Source: a virus
DNA: 61,862 nt
Strand: one strand, 5' to 3'
IMG/VR virus record: IMGVR_UViG_3300033141_002737
Span: 1 to 61,862 of that record
In this document: positions 39,943-49,486 of the stretch, piece by piece
How positions within the stretch are numbered: position 1 is the first letter of the stretch
Layout: every line of letters begins with the position of its first letter
Made by a program: the position numbers and the translations under genes
Notes under the pieces: model-generated
The model's input: only the letters and a program-made list of their open reading frames with translations
Told to the model about the DNA's origin: nothing
The model's database searches: none

Positions 39943-42333
39943 TTGAATTTATTTAGTGGACGTAAAACTAAATCTGATGATAAGAGATTAATAAAGAAAG
40001 TTAATTCTCGTAAGAATATTGTAAATACTGATAATTTTAAAATTACAGGGGATACTTTATTAAATAAACTTCGGTCTATTAATGCCATAGTTGCTAAGGA
40101 ATATGTAGGACAAGAAGATAAATATACAATAATATACACAGAAGATCAATTAATTTTGTATATAGATCGAATAAATAAGATTGGAGAATTTGCTTTAGAT
40201 ACGGAGACCACTTCATTAGATCCAATTACCTGCACTCTGGCTGGTATAGGTATATATGTTGAAGGTTTAAATCCTGCATATATACCTATTAATCATGTGA
40301 GTTATGTGACCGGAATTAAAATCAAAGGGCAGTTAGATAGTAATAATATAAGAACTCAATTATTAAGATTAAATGAAGAAGTTAAAATAATTTTCCATAA
40401 TGCTAAATTTGATATTAGAGTTTTATTAAATCAATTAGATATAAATTTATCTAAATTTTTATGGAGGGATACAATGTTAGCTGCTCCTCTTTTAAATGAA
40501 AATGAAGCTAAAGGGTTAAAATATCTTCATAATACTTATTGTAGTGAGGGAGGTAATAATAAACAATATACAGAATTATTTAAAGATGTTCCATTCACGT
40601 ATATACCAATAGATTCAGCTTATTTTTATGGAGCTAAGGATGCATTATTAACTTATGAATTATATAAATACCAAAGTCAATTCTTAGATTATAATAATCC
40701 AATATGCCAAGAATACGGACTTGTAGATATAGCTCATTATTATGAAGATGTAGAAATTCCAGTAGTGTTGGCTTTAATAGAAATGGAAGAAACTGGTATA
40801 GAAATTGATAAACAGTATGCAGAGAATTTATTAGAGGAGTTTAAGGAAGAGTTAAAAAAATGTGAGAGTGTATTTTACAATATATGTGAGAAGTACAAGA
40901 CAGAGATTAAGAGGTATAGATTACAGAAGGGACTTCAATGTAAATTAAATGATCCTATTTTATTATCCAGTCCGGATCAAATATCTATATTATTATATGA
41001 AATTATGGAGATAGAACCAATAGATAAACGAGATTCTAAAGGAACTGGAAAAGAGATATTAAATAAATTACTTGAATATGAAGATACAAAGGATATTGCC
41101 GAAGCTATCTTAAATTATAGAACTGTAGCTAAATTAATATCTACTTATGTTAAGAAATTACCCAAAGACGTTAAAACTAAGACAGGATGTTTACATACCA
41201 GCTTTAATCAGCATATTCCAGTTACAGGTAGATTATCTAGTAGTGGACCCTGCTTACAAAATATTCCAGTTCGGGGTAGATTAGGAAAATTGATACGAAG
41301 TATGTTCAAAGCGTTTAAGGACCATTATATGATTTTTGGGGATTATTCTCAGCAAGAACCTTTGTTATTAGCAGATATAAGTGGGGATGATAAATTAAAG
41401 CAGATTGCTGGAGAAGATGTTTATGCATTTATGGGTTCATTTACTTTTAGTATACCGTATGAGGAATGTCTTGAAAAATATCTAGATGGAACACTTAATC
41501 TTGAAGGTAAGAGACGGCGAGAAGAGATGAAAACAGTTATTTTAGGTATAATGTACGAGAGACAAGCTAATACTATAGCGGATCAACTTAAAATTACTAA
41601 GAAAAAGGCTCAAGGTATAATAGATAAGTTCTATAAAACCTTCCCCAAAATTAAGATATTTAGAGATGAAGCCATTCAACATGCTATAGATTATGGATAT
41701 GTCACAATGTTATTAGGAAGAAAAAGAAGATTACCAGATATGCAATTACCTAAATATTCATTTAAATATATTAGTGAAGGAAGTAATTTCGATCCATTAG
41801 CAGGATTAGATGAAGAATTTATAGAAGATTCTTCTAAAGAGGTAGATGAAGATACGATAGATTCTTATTATACTATTTTAAATAAAGCGTGGGGATATAA
41901 TCAGAGAAGGGCTATCATTGAGAAAGCTAGAGAAGAGGGTATTGAAATTATTGATAATAGTATAAAAATATCAGAAGCAATTAGACAAGTTGTTAATAGT
42001 ATAATTCAAGGAAGTGCTGGAGTGATGACTAAAAATGCTATGGCAAAATATAAAGCTCATGAAGCGTATCAGCTTTTAGGGCGTAGACCAGATTATTATA
42101 AAAAATTAAAACCTTATATAGAAGAAAGTGAAGAGTTGAAAAATAAAGGGGCTAAATTAATATTACAAGTTCATGACGAACTGGCGTTACAAGGTTTAAA
42201 GAAATATGCAAAGCGATTTAAGGAAATATTGAAAAATATTATGATTAAGTCAGCTTCTGATTTAATATCTATCCCTATGAAAGTTGATATAGATGTAGTG
42301 GAAAGATGGAATGGGGAGAAAATTAATGTTTAA
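39943..42333 (+). CDS. polA: DNA polymerase, family A
   Basis: The 3'-5' exonuclease has FALDTETTSLD at residues 83-93 (D-x-E), FHNAKFDIRVLL at about 145-156, and YGAKDALLTYEL at about 228-239. The polymerase has motif A DYSQQEPLLLA at about 467, motif B around MKTVILGIMYERQA at about 530, and motif C LILQVHDELALQ at about 740. At 796 residues it lacks the 5'-nuclease domain. TTG start after AAAGGATTT. It is expected to work with the clamp encoded at 45556. Confidence 0.93.
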   Translation: MNLFSGRKTKSDDKRLIKKVNSRKNIVNTDNFKITGDTLLNKLRSINAIVAKEYVGQEDKYTIIYTEDQLILYIDRINKIGEFALDTETTSLDPITCTLAGIGIYVEGLNPAYIPINHVSYVTGIKIKGQLDSNNIRTQLLRLNEEVKIIFHNAKFDIRVLLNQLDINLSKFLWRDTMLAAPLLNENEAKGLKYLHNTYCSEGGNNKQYTELFKDVPFTYIPIDSAYFYGAKDALLTYELYKYQSQFLDYNNPICQEYGLVDIAHYYEDVEIPVVLALIEMEETGIEIDKQYAENLLEEFKEELKKCESVFYNICEKYKTEIKRYRLQKGLQCKLNDPILLSSPDQISILLYEIMEIEPIDKRDSKGTGKEILNKLLEYEDTKDIAEAILNYRTVAKLISTYVKKLPKDVKTKTGCLHTSFNQHIPVTGRLSSSGPCLQNIPVRGRLGKLIRSMFKAFKDHYMIFGDYSQQEPLLLADISGDDKLKQIAGEDVYAFMGSFTFSIPYEECLEKYLDGTLNLEGKRRREEMKTVILGIMYERQANTIADQLKITKKKAQGIIDKFYKTFPKIKIFRDEAIQHAIDYGYVTMLLGRKRRLPDMQLPKYSFKYISEGSNFDPLAGLDEEFIEDSSKEVDEDTIDSYYTILNKAWGYNQRRAIIEKAREEGIEIIDNSIKISEAIRQVVNSIIQGSAGVMTKNAMAKYKAHEAYQLLGRRPDYYKKLKPYIEESEELKNKGAKLILQVHDELALQGLKKYAKRFKEILKNIMIKSASDLISIPMKVDIDVVERWNGEKINV

Positions 42334-43243
42334 TTTATATTTTGCTGGGATTCAGCATAAAAATAGTACTCAATTAATGATTAATCTTAATTGTAATATC
42401 CTCTTAAGTTGGATATTAAATAGAAAAGAGATTAATTTATTAGTAGATTTAAAAAGAAATAATAAATATTTAGGTAAATTATTTATAGATAGTGGAGCAT
42501 TTACAGCACATAGAAAAGATGTTAAAATAGATGTAGATGAATATATTAAATTTATAAATGATAGAGATGATGTATTAGATTTATATGCCCAGATAGATGC
42601 GATTCCGGGAAGATTTGGTGAGCCACGAACTCATCAGCATATTTTGGATGCTGAGAGGTTATCTCAAGAGAATTATATATATATGGCGGATAAAGTAAAT
42701 AGTCCGGAGAAATTATTACCTATATTTCACCAAGATGAATCATTTAATCATTTAAATTGGATGTTAAATTTAAGGGTAAATGATAATTTAATTCCATATA
42801 TTGGAATAAGTTCGGCTAAGGATAAGGCAATTAATAGAAGATTTAATTGGTATTATGATGTTTATAATCATATTCAGCATAGTAATAATCCACACGTCAA
42901 TACACATGCATTTGGAACTTCTAGCACTAATCATCTTGTTCAATACCCATTTACAAGTTCGGATGCTACTTCTTGGTTACAAACAGCTGCGAATGGTGGA
43001 ATAGTTTGTAAGTACGGAGTTATAAAAATTAGTGATCAATCCTTGCAAGATTCGGCTAATATATCAAATTCAATTGGATTGGATATATTTAAAAAACATA
43101 TAGAAAAAGAGGGGTTTAAATTAGAAGAATTACAGCAGAATTATTGGATGAGAGCTAACTTTAATATTAAATATTTACAAAAATGGGCGGAAAATTATAA
43201 GTATGAAGGATTAGCTCAATTTAAAACAAGGAGATTATTTTAA
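42326..43243 (+). CDS. dpdA: DpdA-like DNA guanine transglycosylase, 305 aa
   Basis: The protein has the TGT-related phage DpdA signature: FIDSGAFTAHRK at residues 53-64, DLYAQIDAIPG at about 85-95, HAFGTSSTNHL at 194-204 and FTSSDATSWLQ at 209-219. The Asp in SSDATSW is the likely nucleophile. No zinc Cys/His set is seen. DpdA enzymes exchange guanine in DNA for a 7-deazaguanine base. I chose 42326 because GGGGAG precedes it. It overlaps the polymerase end and leads a run of queuosine-pathway genes. Confidence 0.82.
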   Translation: MFNLYFAGIQHKNSTQLMINLNCNILLSWILNRKEINLLVDLKRNNKYLGKLFIDSGAFTAHRKDVKIDVDEYIKFINDRDDVLDLYAQIDAIPGRFGEPRTHQHILDAERLSQENYIYMADKVNSPEKLLPIFHQDESFNHLNWMLNLRVNDNLIPYIGISSAKDKAINRRFNWYYDVYNHIQHSNNPHVNTHAFGTSSTNHLVQYPFTSSDATSWLQTAANGGIVCKYGVIKISDQSLQDSANISNSIGLDIFKKHIEKEGFKLEELQQNYWMRANFNIKYLQKWAENYKYEGLAQFKTRRLF

Positions 43244-43245
43244 AG

Positions 43246-43938
43246 ATGACTAAAGTATTATTATATAGTGGTGGTATGGATAGCTGGTTAATAGCTCAAT
43301 TATGGAAACCAGATATAAAATTATATGTGAATATGAGTACTAAGTATTCTCAGGCAGAGATAAACAGATTACCTAAGGATGTAATTATAGAAAAATTAGA
43401 TTTAGGTGGATTCGAGAGGGAAGATAGTGTAATTCCATTAAGAAATATGTATTTAGCGGCTCTAGGTAGTTATTATGGAGATGAATTATGTTTAGGATTC
43501 ACAGCTGGAGATAGAATTTTAGATCAATCGGCGCATTTTGGAGTTTTAATGGAGGGTTTATTACATTATTTATATTCTCCTCAATGGTGGAATCCAAAGC
43601 AAAGGGAAATAAAGATTAATCTAGATTATAAGAAATATACGAAAGAGGAGTTATTATGTTTGTATTATGAGAATGGAGGTCATTTAGATAAAGCGTTTGA
43701 GGAATCTTTTAGTTGTTACAACCCAGATATAAATGGAAATGAATGCTGGGACTGTAAGCCTTGCTTTAGAAAATTTGTGACATTTGCTAGATTTAATAAG
43801 ATTTTTGATGAGAAGATTAGAGAGAGGAGTATTAATCATATAGAGCATAATATTTTACCCTTAATTAAGTCGAATACGTATGGGAGAGGAAAGAAAGAAG
43901 AAGATTTAATAATGAAAGTTTATAATAGGTATAAATAG
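43246..43938 (+). CDS. queC: QueC-like 7-cyano-7-deazaguanine synthase
   Basis: The ATP pyrophosphatase loop YSGGMDSWL is at residues 7-15. The zinc set is SCYNPDINGNECWDCKPCFRKF at about 157-178 (C-x9-C-x2-C-x2-C). The enzyme makes preQ0 from 7-carboxy-7-deazaguanine. At 230 residues it is the expected length. The middle is divergent from bacterial QueC, so conversion to another amide cannot be excluded. Second gene of the DNA-modification set. Confidence 0.85.
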   Translation: MTKVLLYSGGMDSWLIAQLWKPDIKLYVNMSTKYSQAEINRLPKDVIIEKLDLGGFEREDSVIPLRNMYLAALGSYYGDELCLGFTAGDRILDQSAHFGVLMEGLLHYLYSPQWWNPKQREIKINLDYKKYTKEELLCLYYENGGHLDKAFEESFSCYNPDINGNECWDCKPCFRKFVTFARFNKIFDEKIRERSINHIEHNILPLIKSNTYGRGKKEEDLIMKVYNRYK

Positions 43939-43953
43939 AAAGGAAATTTTATT

Positions 43954-44328
43954 ATGTACAAGATAAGAAAGACATTTGAAATAGCCGGAGCTCATCAATT
44001 AAAATTAGGATATGATAGTCCTTGCTGTAGATTGCATGGGCATAATTGGGTAATAACTGTAGAAATAACTTCTAAAAATTTAGATAGGGACGGTATGATA
44101 TTAGATTTTAAGGCGTTTAAACAATTATTAACCCAAAGAATTCATGCAAAGTTAGATCATCAAAATTTAAATAAGATATTAAGTATTAATCCAACCGCTG
44201 AAAATATATCTAAATTTATATTCGATAATGTGAATTTTGCACTATCTAATGCGTATCCTGAACCGATTCGATGTACCAGAGTTATAGTAAAAGAATCGTT
44301 AAATAATGAAGCGGAGTATTCAGAATGA
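43954..44328 (+). CDS. queD: QueD-like 6-carboxytetrahydropterin synthase
   Basis: At 124 residues it is the standard length. Zinc-binding FEIAGAHQL (His) and the CRLHGHNW motif with catalytic Cys24 and two His at about residues 24-31 are in place, as are LDHQNLN at about 68-74 and the C-terminal Glu in RVIVKES. It converts dihydroneopterin triphosphate to 6-carboxytetrahydropterin. The end overlaps queE by 4 bases. Confidence 0.92.
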   Translation: MYKIRKTFEIAGAHQLKLGYDSPCCRLHGHNWVITVEITSKNLDRDGMILDFKAFKQLLTQRIHAKLDHQNLNKILSINPTAENISKFIFDNVNFALSNAYPEPIRCTRVIVKESLNNEAEYSE

Positions 44329-44975
44329 AAATAGTTGAAATATTTGATTCTATTGAAGGTGAGGGTAAGAGAGCTGGAGAATTAGCTACATTTATTAGAA
44401 CTGCTGGATGCAATTTAAGATGCAGTTATTGTGATACTCCTTATGCTCAATCAATTTGTGCACCATCTAAAGAAATGTCAATAGATGAAATTATAGCTAG
44501 AGTAAACTATAATAATGTAACTATAACAGGAGGAGAACCCCTTATTCAAGAGGATATAAAAGCTTTAATAAGCCAATTATGCGAAAAGGGATTTTATGTG
44601 AATATAGAAACTAATGGTAGTGTTATTTTAGAAAAGTTTAGGAAAGTAAGGTATAAACGAAGTATATGTAATAATCCGTTCTTCACAATGGATTATAAAT
44701 GTTATTCTAGTGGTATGAATAAAGAAATGAAGAATGAAAATTTAGCTGATTTAACTCCAAAGGATGTGATTAAATTTGTGGTACAGGATGAGACAGATTT
44801 AGCGCAAGCCTACGAGCTAAAAAAAGTAAGGGCTATTAAATATTTAAGTCCTGTATTTGGAGAAATAGAACCAAAAAGAATTGTAAATTTTATGAAAAAA
44901 TTTGATATGATAGATTTTAAAATACAGTTACAACTGCATAAATATATTTGGAATCCAGAGATGAAAGGAGTATAG
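44325..44975 (+). CDS. queE: QueE-like 7-carboxy-7-deazaguanine synthase (radical SAM)
   Basis: The radical SAM cluster is GCNLRCSYCDTPYA at about residues 29-42 (C-x3-C-x2-C). VTITGGEPLIQ is at about 65-75, and YVNIETNGS at about 91-99. The N-terminal IFDSIEGEGKRAGELATFIRT binds substrate. It rearranges 6-carboxytetrahydropterin to 7-carboxy-7-deazaguanine. Third of four pathway genes. Confidence 0.92.
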   Translation: MKIVEIFDSIEGEGKRAGELATFIRTAGCNLRCSYCDTPYAQSICAPSKEMSIDEIIARVNYNNVTITGGEPLIQEDIKALISQLCEKGFYVNIETNGSVILEKFRKVRYKRSICNNPFFTMDYKCYSSGMNKEMKNENLADLTPKDVIKFVVQDETDLAQAYELKKVRAIKYLSPVFGEIEPKRIVNFMKKFDMIDFKIQLQLHKYIWNPEMKGV

Positions 44976-44977
44976 AA

Positions 44978-45553
44978 ATGGAAAAAACAATTTCAGATCA
45001 ATTAATAGAAAATACTATAAAGGATGTATTAAAATTAATAGGTGAGAATCCAGATAGAGAAGGATTATTAGAAACTCCAGAAAGAGTTAGAAGATCTTTT
45101 CAAAAGTTATTTGAAGGGTACCTTAAGAAAGCCGAAGATGTTTTAAAAACAGATTTTAAAGAATTTGGAGCATATGATGGAATAGTTATACTTAAAGATA
45201 TAGATTTTTATTCTACCTGTGAGCATCATATATTACCCTTTTTCGGTAAAGTCCATTTAGGATATATTCCAGATAAGAAAGTGGTGGGTGTTTCGAAGAT
45301 AGCCAGACTTATTGATATACACGCTAGAAGATTACAAATACAGGAAAGAATGACAGCGGATATAGCAGCCGATTTTAATAGAGTAGTGCAACCTACAGGT
45401 ATTGGAATTGTTATAGAAGCTCAGCATTTTTGTATGAAAGCTCGAGGAGTAGAGCGGCAAAATAGTATGATGGTTACTTCAACCATGTTAGGTAAATTTA
45501 GAGAAGATTTAAATGTTAGGCAAGAGTTTTTACAATTAATAAAGGAGAATTAA
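44978..45553 (+). CDS. folE: GTP cyclohydrolase I
   Basis: Standard FolE motifs: ETPERVRRSF at about residues 37-46, FYSTCEHHILPFFG at about 74-87 (Cys/His zinc set), VGVSKIARLIDIHARRLQIQE at about 101-121 (split), and AQHFCMKARGV at about 149-159. The start at 44978 follows AAAGGAGT; a start at 44948 lies in queE. It supplies dihydroneopterin triphosphate for QueD, so the phage carries the complete GTP-to-preQ0 route. Confidence 0.93.
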   Translation: MEKTISDQLIENTIKDVLKLIGENPDREGLLETPERVRRSFQKLFEGYLKKAEDVLKTDFKEFGAYDGIVILKDIDFYSTCEHHILPFFGKVHLGYIPDKKVVGVSKIARLIDIHARRLQIQERMTADIAADFNRVVQPTGIGIVIEAQHFCMKARGVERQNSMMVTSTMLGKFREDLNVRQEFLQLIKEN

Positions 45554-45555
45554 AA

Positions 45556-46686
45556 ATGGAAGTTAAAACTAAAATTTTACAAAAAATGTTAGACAAGGTC
45601 ATGAAAGGAGTAGTAGATAATAAGATAGTTCCAATAACCTCTTTAATCGGTATTGACTTAGAAGATGGAGTTTTAAGCATCACAGCCACAGATAGAATAA
45701 ATTTTATTAGAGTCCTTGAAGATGAAATTAAAGGAGCGAATTTTAAGGCTACAATTTTGGCTCAACAATTTAATAAATTAATTCAAAGAATTACAGTAGA
45801 TAATATTTCAATAGTGCTTAAAGATAATTATTTAGAGGTGAAGGCAGGCACAGGTAAATATAAGATAGAATTACCTTTAGAAGGAGAGGATTTAATTGTA
45901 TATCCAGATATTCCAGATATTAAAGCATCCTCTAAAGGTACATTATCTATGAAAGATGTTAAATCATTATTAGAAACTAATAAGGTATGTCTAGCTAAAA
46001 ATAATAGTGAATATAGATGGTTAGAAGGTTATCATATATCTAAAGATTGTGCAATTACAGGAGATAGTCGAATAGCCGCTATTAATTCTGTTAAATTATT
46101 TGAAACATCTTTTCTACTTTGTAAGGAGTGCGTTGAACTATTAGATGTCATTCAAGAAGACGAGGTATATTATACTAGAGATGGAGATCAATTATTATTT
46201 GAATCTAATAATGTTAGTATTTATACTATTGAATTAGAAGATGAGGAGAATTATCCTTATGACAGTATTAAAGATTTTTTTAAGGGTATAGAAAAAAGTA
46301 GTTATTGTCAATTACCTAAGGATGAACTATTAAGTGTATTAGATAGAATTTCACTATTTGTAGGGGAATATGATCAAAATGATATTCAACTTAACTTTAG
46401 TAAAGGGGGATTAAGTGTAAAAAGTAAGAAAGTTACTGGAGCTGAAATAATTAAATATGTAAAACACCAGAATATTAAAGCGTTTGAATGTGAGATAGAT
46501 TTAGAATTATTTAAATCTATTGTTTCAGTTCAGCCTAAAGGAGTATTTGATTTATATTTTGGGAATGAGAATTGTTTAAGAATTCTTGGATTAAATACTA
46601 AGCATTTAATTGCATTAAGTGAAAATAAAGATAGTTCAGGAGTGGCAATTAAAGTTGATTTAGATGATGAAAATATTCCATTTTAA
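45556..46686 (+). CDS. dnaN: DNA polymerase sliding clamp, bacterial beta type
   Basis: The 376-residue length and three-domain pattern match DnaN: LQKMLDKVMKGVVDNKIVPITSL at the N-terminus, ITATDRINFIRV at about 37-48, a central YHISKDCAITGDSRIAAI, and a C-terminal FDLYFGNENCLRILG. The C-terminal residues end DDENIPF, near the usual protein-binding pocket. The clamp tethers the polymerase to DNA. It is loaded by the gene products at 51710-54530. Confidence 0.88.
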   Translation: MEVKTKILQKMLDKVMKGVVDNKIVPITSLIGIDLEDGVLSITATDRINFIRVLEDEIKGANFKATILAQQFNKLIQRITVDNISIVLKDNYLEVKAGTGKYKIELPLEGEDLIVYPDIPDIKASSKGTLSMKDVKSLLETNKVCLAKNNSEYRWLEGYHISKDCAITGDSRIAAINSVKLFETSFLLCKECVELLDVIQEDEVYYTRDGDQLLFESNNVSIYTIELEDEENYPYDSIKDFFKGIEKSSYCQLPKDELLSVLDRISLFVGEYDQNDIQLNFSKGGLSVKSKKVTGAEIIKYVKHQNIKAFECEIDLELFKSIVSVQPKGVFDLYFGNENCLRILGLNTKHLIALSENKDSSGVAIKVDLDDENIPF

Positions 46687-46706
46687 ATAGGAAAGGTGAA
46701 TAAAAG

Positions 46707-47495
46707 ATGGTTAAAATTATTAGAAAAGATTTAAATAAGTTAATTGGTAACTCAACTAAAGAGTCTTCAATAGAGCAGAAATTTCTAGTTGATTTATGCT
46801 TTAGTATTCAAGAGGGAGATTATTGTGATCGAAAAATTAGTAAGACATATAAACCCTCTTCATTAAATTGTATAAGAAATATGTATTATCAAATGATAGG
46901 AGAACCTATAGAGAAATCAAAAGAGAGCCCTGAATTAATTGGGATTTGTGAATCTGGGATAGATAGACACGAAAGACTTCAAAAAGCCATTAATCATTTA
47001 TGCAAGACTTATCATAAAAAGGATAAATATATTTGGATAAGTGTTAGAGATTATATCAAAGAGCATAAATTAGATCAAATTGAGATAGTTAAAGAAAGGG
47101 GCTTTGAAACTAAATGTAGACATAAAGGATTAAATTTATCTTTTATGTGCGACGGGATTTTAAAGATAAATGGTATATATTATGTGTTAGAGATAAAGAC
47201 AGAAACATTGTTTAAGTTTCAGAATAGGAAAGAAATAGATAAAGATCATTTAAATCAAGCTGGTTGCTATGCTTTAGCCTTTGAGATAGATAGAGTTTTA
47301 TTTTTATACGAGAATCGTGATAATTGTAGTAAGAAATTATTTAGACATAGAGTTTTACATTCTGATAAAGAAAAAGTAAAAAATAAAATATTAAAATGTG
47401 ATGGGCATGTGAAAGAAGTAAGCGTGCCCCCTAAAGAAAAATATAAAGGATGTCAATATTGTAGGTATAGAAAAAATTGTGGAAAGGATAGATGA
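46707..47495 (+). CDS. Cas4/RecB-like PD-(D/E)XK exonuclease with Fe-S cysteines
   Basis: The nuclease core is FMCDGILKING at about 146-156 and YYVLEIKTETLF at about 157-168 (D...E-x-K). Cys55 (LNCIRNMYY) and three C-terminal Cys (KGCQYCRYRKNC) make the AddB/Cas4-type Fe-S site. Such enzymes make 3' tails for recombination. RecA lies downstream. The 3' end overlaps the next small gene. Confidence 0.85.
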   Translation: MVKIIRKDLNKLIGNSTKESSIEQKFLVDLCFSIQEGDYCDRKISKTYKPSSLNCIRNMYYQMIGEPIEKSKESPELIGICESGIDRHERLQKAINHLCKTYHKKDKYIWISVRDYIKEHKLDQIEIVKERGFETKCRHKGLNLSFMCDGILKINGIYYVLEIKTETLFKFQNRKEIDKDHLNQAGCYALAFEIDRVLFLYENRDNCSKKLFRHRVLHSDKEKVKNKILKCDGHVKEVSVPPKEKYKGCQYCRYRKNCGKDR

Positions 47496-47502
47496 AATTA
47501 AA

Positions 47503-47772
47503 ATGGAAATTACAGTTATAATAATACTTTTATGCCTTGTAAGCATGTTAGGTGTATATGTTGTATTATATGTTAAGGAGTTTCGTAAGAATTTAAAATT
47601 AAACAGACAAATTAAACAGCAGAAATATAATAATGAACGAATAATATTTAAATTAGATAATTTTATAGAGTATTTAAGTGATAAACAGATTAGTGAATTA
47701 TTGGGTTCAATAAGAGTTATAGATAAATTAAATAGTATTAAAAGTGCAGTTAGTATGAAAGTATTTAAATAA
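47503..47772 (+). CDS. Single-span membrane protein, 89 aa
   Basis: Residues 3-23 are one transmembrane helix (TVIIILLCLVSMLGVYVVLYV), followed by a basic coil and helical domain. A GTG at 47479 is an alternative start with GGAAAGGAT inside. Its role between two nucleases is unknown. It might anchor a complex to the membrane. Confidence 0.55.
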   Translation: MEITVIIILLCLVSMLGVYVVLYVKEFRKNLKLNRQIKQQKYNNERIIFKLDNFIEYLSDKQISELLGSIRVIDKLNSIKSAVSMKVFK

Positions 47773-47782
47773 AGGATAGAAA

Positions 47783-48250
47783 ATGACAATAGGGAAAGAA
47801 TTTGAAAATAAGGTAAAACAGATATTAATAGATACTTCTGGAGTATCTATAGATAGATTACCAGATCAAGTTTCTGGGTTTCGTGGATCTACTAATATTT
47901 GTGATTTTATGGTATTTAAATATCCTTATTTACATTATTTAGAATGTAAGAGTATAAAGAAGGATTATTTCCCTTTAAGTAATATCAGTGAAATTCAATT
48001 TGAGGGTATGCTAGAGAAAAGTAAAATATTTGAAGTTAGGGGAGGAGTATTAATATGGTTCGTAGATTATAAAAAATTATATTATGCAGATATAAGAGTT
48101 ATAGATAAATTAAAATTAGAAGGGGAAAAGAGTATAAAATTTAAAACTATACATAATTATGATGTAACTGAAATAAAATGTATAGGTAGAGGTTTATATC
48201 CAAAATTTAATGGAGAGCAATTTATGGTAGATATGAGGTATAGAAAATGA
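47783..48250 (+). CDS. recU: RecU-like Holliday junction resolvase
   Basis: The 155-residue protein has the RecU nuclease core: GKEFENKVKQIL at residues 3-14, NICDFMVFKYPYLHYLECKSIK at about 37-58 (D...E-x-K), and SEIQFEGMLEK at about 67-77. It would resolve recombination intermediates so that DNA can be packaged. It overlaps the next gene by 4 bases. Lacks a long N-terminal extension found in Bacillus RecU. Confidence 0.82.
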   Translation: MTIGKEFENKVKQILIDTSGVSIDRLPDQVSGFRGSTNICDFMVFKYPYLHYLECKSIKKDYFPLSNISEIQFEGMLEKSKIFEVRGGVLIWFVDYKKLYYADIRVIDKLKLEGEKSIKFKTIHNYDVTEIKCIGRGLYPKFNGEQFMVDMRYRK

Positions 48251-48792
48251 GTAAGGATAGTAATTTAGCTGGAAAATTATCTAATGAGAGCTCTAAAAAA
48301 CTGCTAAATAGGGTGGACGATAATTATATTATTATAGAAGAGATAGTGAATAGAGTAATAAAGCCTTATTGCTCAGAATTAGACAATTTAATGGAGGACT
48401 GGAGAAGAATTATTAGAGATAGTGCAAACCCACCTTTGGATGAGGAACTGCATGAAGCCATTATAGAACTTCCTACAATTTTATACTTTGCTAGTGAAGG
48501 GGTGGAAAAGTTAGGTATTAAGGAAGATATTGCTACTGCTATAAGAAATGAATTATATAATAAGACTCATCTCGTCGCGGGAGGAACAGTAGCTGTTAAA
48601 GAATCTCAGGCAGAATTAGCTTCACAAGAAGAGTTTATAGTTCAATCTGCTTATAAGCGAGCTTATAAAATTATGAAATTAAAATTAGAGGCTGGATATG
48701 AATTACTAAATTCAACTAAAAAAGTTATTGGGGCTAGATGTACCTTAATGGAATTAACTAAAGTAGATGCTGGACGAAGTAAGAATAGATAA
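48247..48792 (+). CDS. Hypothetical helical protein in recombination cluster, 181 aa
   Basis: Predicted all-helical (EIVNRVIKPYCSELDNLMEDWRR, YASEG..., LEAGYELLNSTKKVIGARC). It lies between a resolvase and an HD protein, upstream of RecA, in the position where phages encode recombination mediators. No homologous family was recognised, so a mediator role is only a suggestion. Confidence 0.6.
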   Translation: MSKDSNLAGKLSNESSKKLLNRVDDNYIIIEEIVNRVIKPYCSELDNLMEDWRRIIRDSANPPLDEELHEAIIELPTILYFASEGVEKLGIKEDIATAIRNELYNKTHLVAGGTVAVKESQAELASQEEFIVQSAYKRAYKIMKLKLEAGYELLNSTKKVIGARCTLMELTKVDAGRSKNR

Positions 48793-48806
48793 GTAAAGGA
48801 GATAAA

Positions 48807-49385
48807 ATGAAAAAAAATGAAAGATTAGAGATATTTAAATTAGAATTAAGTTTTATTAAGGATGCAGATGTAAGAAAATTCACAGAATTATGTCTAAGTC
48901 AATTACCAGATTATTTTTTTCAAGTTCCTGCTAGTTCAACAGGAAAGTATCATCCAAAATTTTCTTTAGGTGATGGAGGTCTTGTAAGACATACACAATG
49001 CGCAGTAAGATTGGCTAATGAATTACTTAATATAGATATGTTTATCCCCTTAGTTTCCGACAGATCTTATATAATAGCTTCTCTTATTTTACATGATGGA
49101 CTTAAACACGGAAATCCAATGAAACCTTATACTACACATGAACATCCTATAGAAGTCAGTGAGTTTATAATGAATTTAGCTAAAACTAAAGATGAAAAAT
49201 CTATTGCAATTATGCTAGGAGAATTAATAAAATCTCATATGGGACAATGGACTACTAATAAGAGAAGTAAAGTAGTTTTACCTAAACCTACAAATAAAAG
49301 ACAAAATTTAGTTCATTTATGTGATTTAATAGTATCAAGAAAATTATGGGATGACTTTTATCCTAATATACAGAGAGGTGTATAA
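48807..49385 (+). CDS. HD-domain phosphohydrolase, 192 aa
   Basis: The metal ligands are in GGLVRHTQCAVRLA at about residues 54-67 (H), LILHDGLKHG at about 93-102 (HD), and THEHPIEVSEFI at about 111-122. LIKSHMGQWTT follows with another His. HD proteins in phages hydrolyse dNTPs or cyclic nucleotides; the substrate is not visible. AAAGGAG precedes the ATG. Confidence 0.82.
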   Translation: MKKNERLEIFKLELSFIKDADVRKFTELCLSQLPDYFFQVPASSTGKYHPKFSLGDGGLVRHTQCAVRLANELLNIDMFIPLVSDRSYIIASLILHDGLKHGNPMKPYTTHEHPIEVSEFIMNLAKTKDEKSIAIMLGELIKSHMGQWTTNKRSKVVLPKPTNKRQNLVHLCDLIVSRKLWDDFYPNIQRGV

Positions 49386-49483
49386 TGACTATAAATAATA
49401 GAATTTTAGAATTAAAAAATGAATTAAATCAGTGTCCAAATATAGGAAAACTTATTGATATATTAGAAGGAACGGAATTATAA
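49385..49483 (+). CDS. Tiny hydrophilic protein, 32 aa
   Basis: The ATG overlaps the stop of the HD gene (TAATG) and the ORF fills the 101-base gap to recA. Helical (NNRILELKNELNQ). AGAGAGGTG lies before it. Support is from position and coupling only. Confidence 0.45.
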   Translation: MTINNRILELKNELNQCPNIGKLIDILEGTEL

Positions 49484-49486
49484 ATT

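Noticed and set aside
47391-47789. Minus-strand hydrophobic 132 aa frame that looks like a membrane protein
   Set aside because: It lies opposite the nuclease end and the membrane-protein gene; the hydrophobicity comes from complementing A-rich codons.
48807-49385. Anti-phage or anti-CBASS nuclease based on the HD domain
   Set aside because: The motifs show only a generic HD hydrolase; no feature points to a specific cyclic nucleotide substrate.
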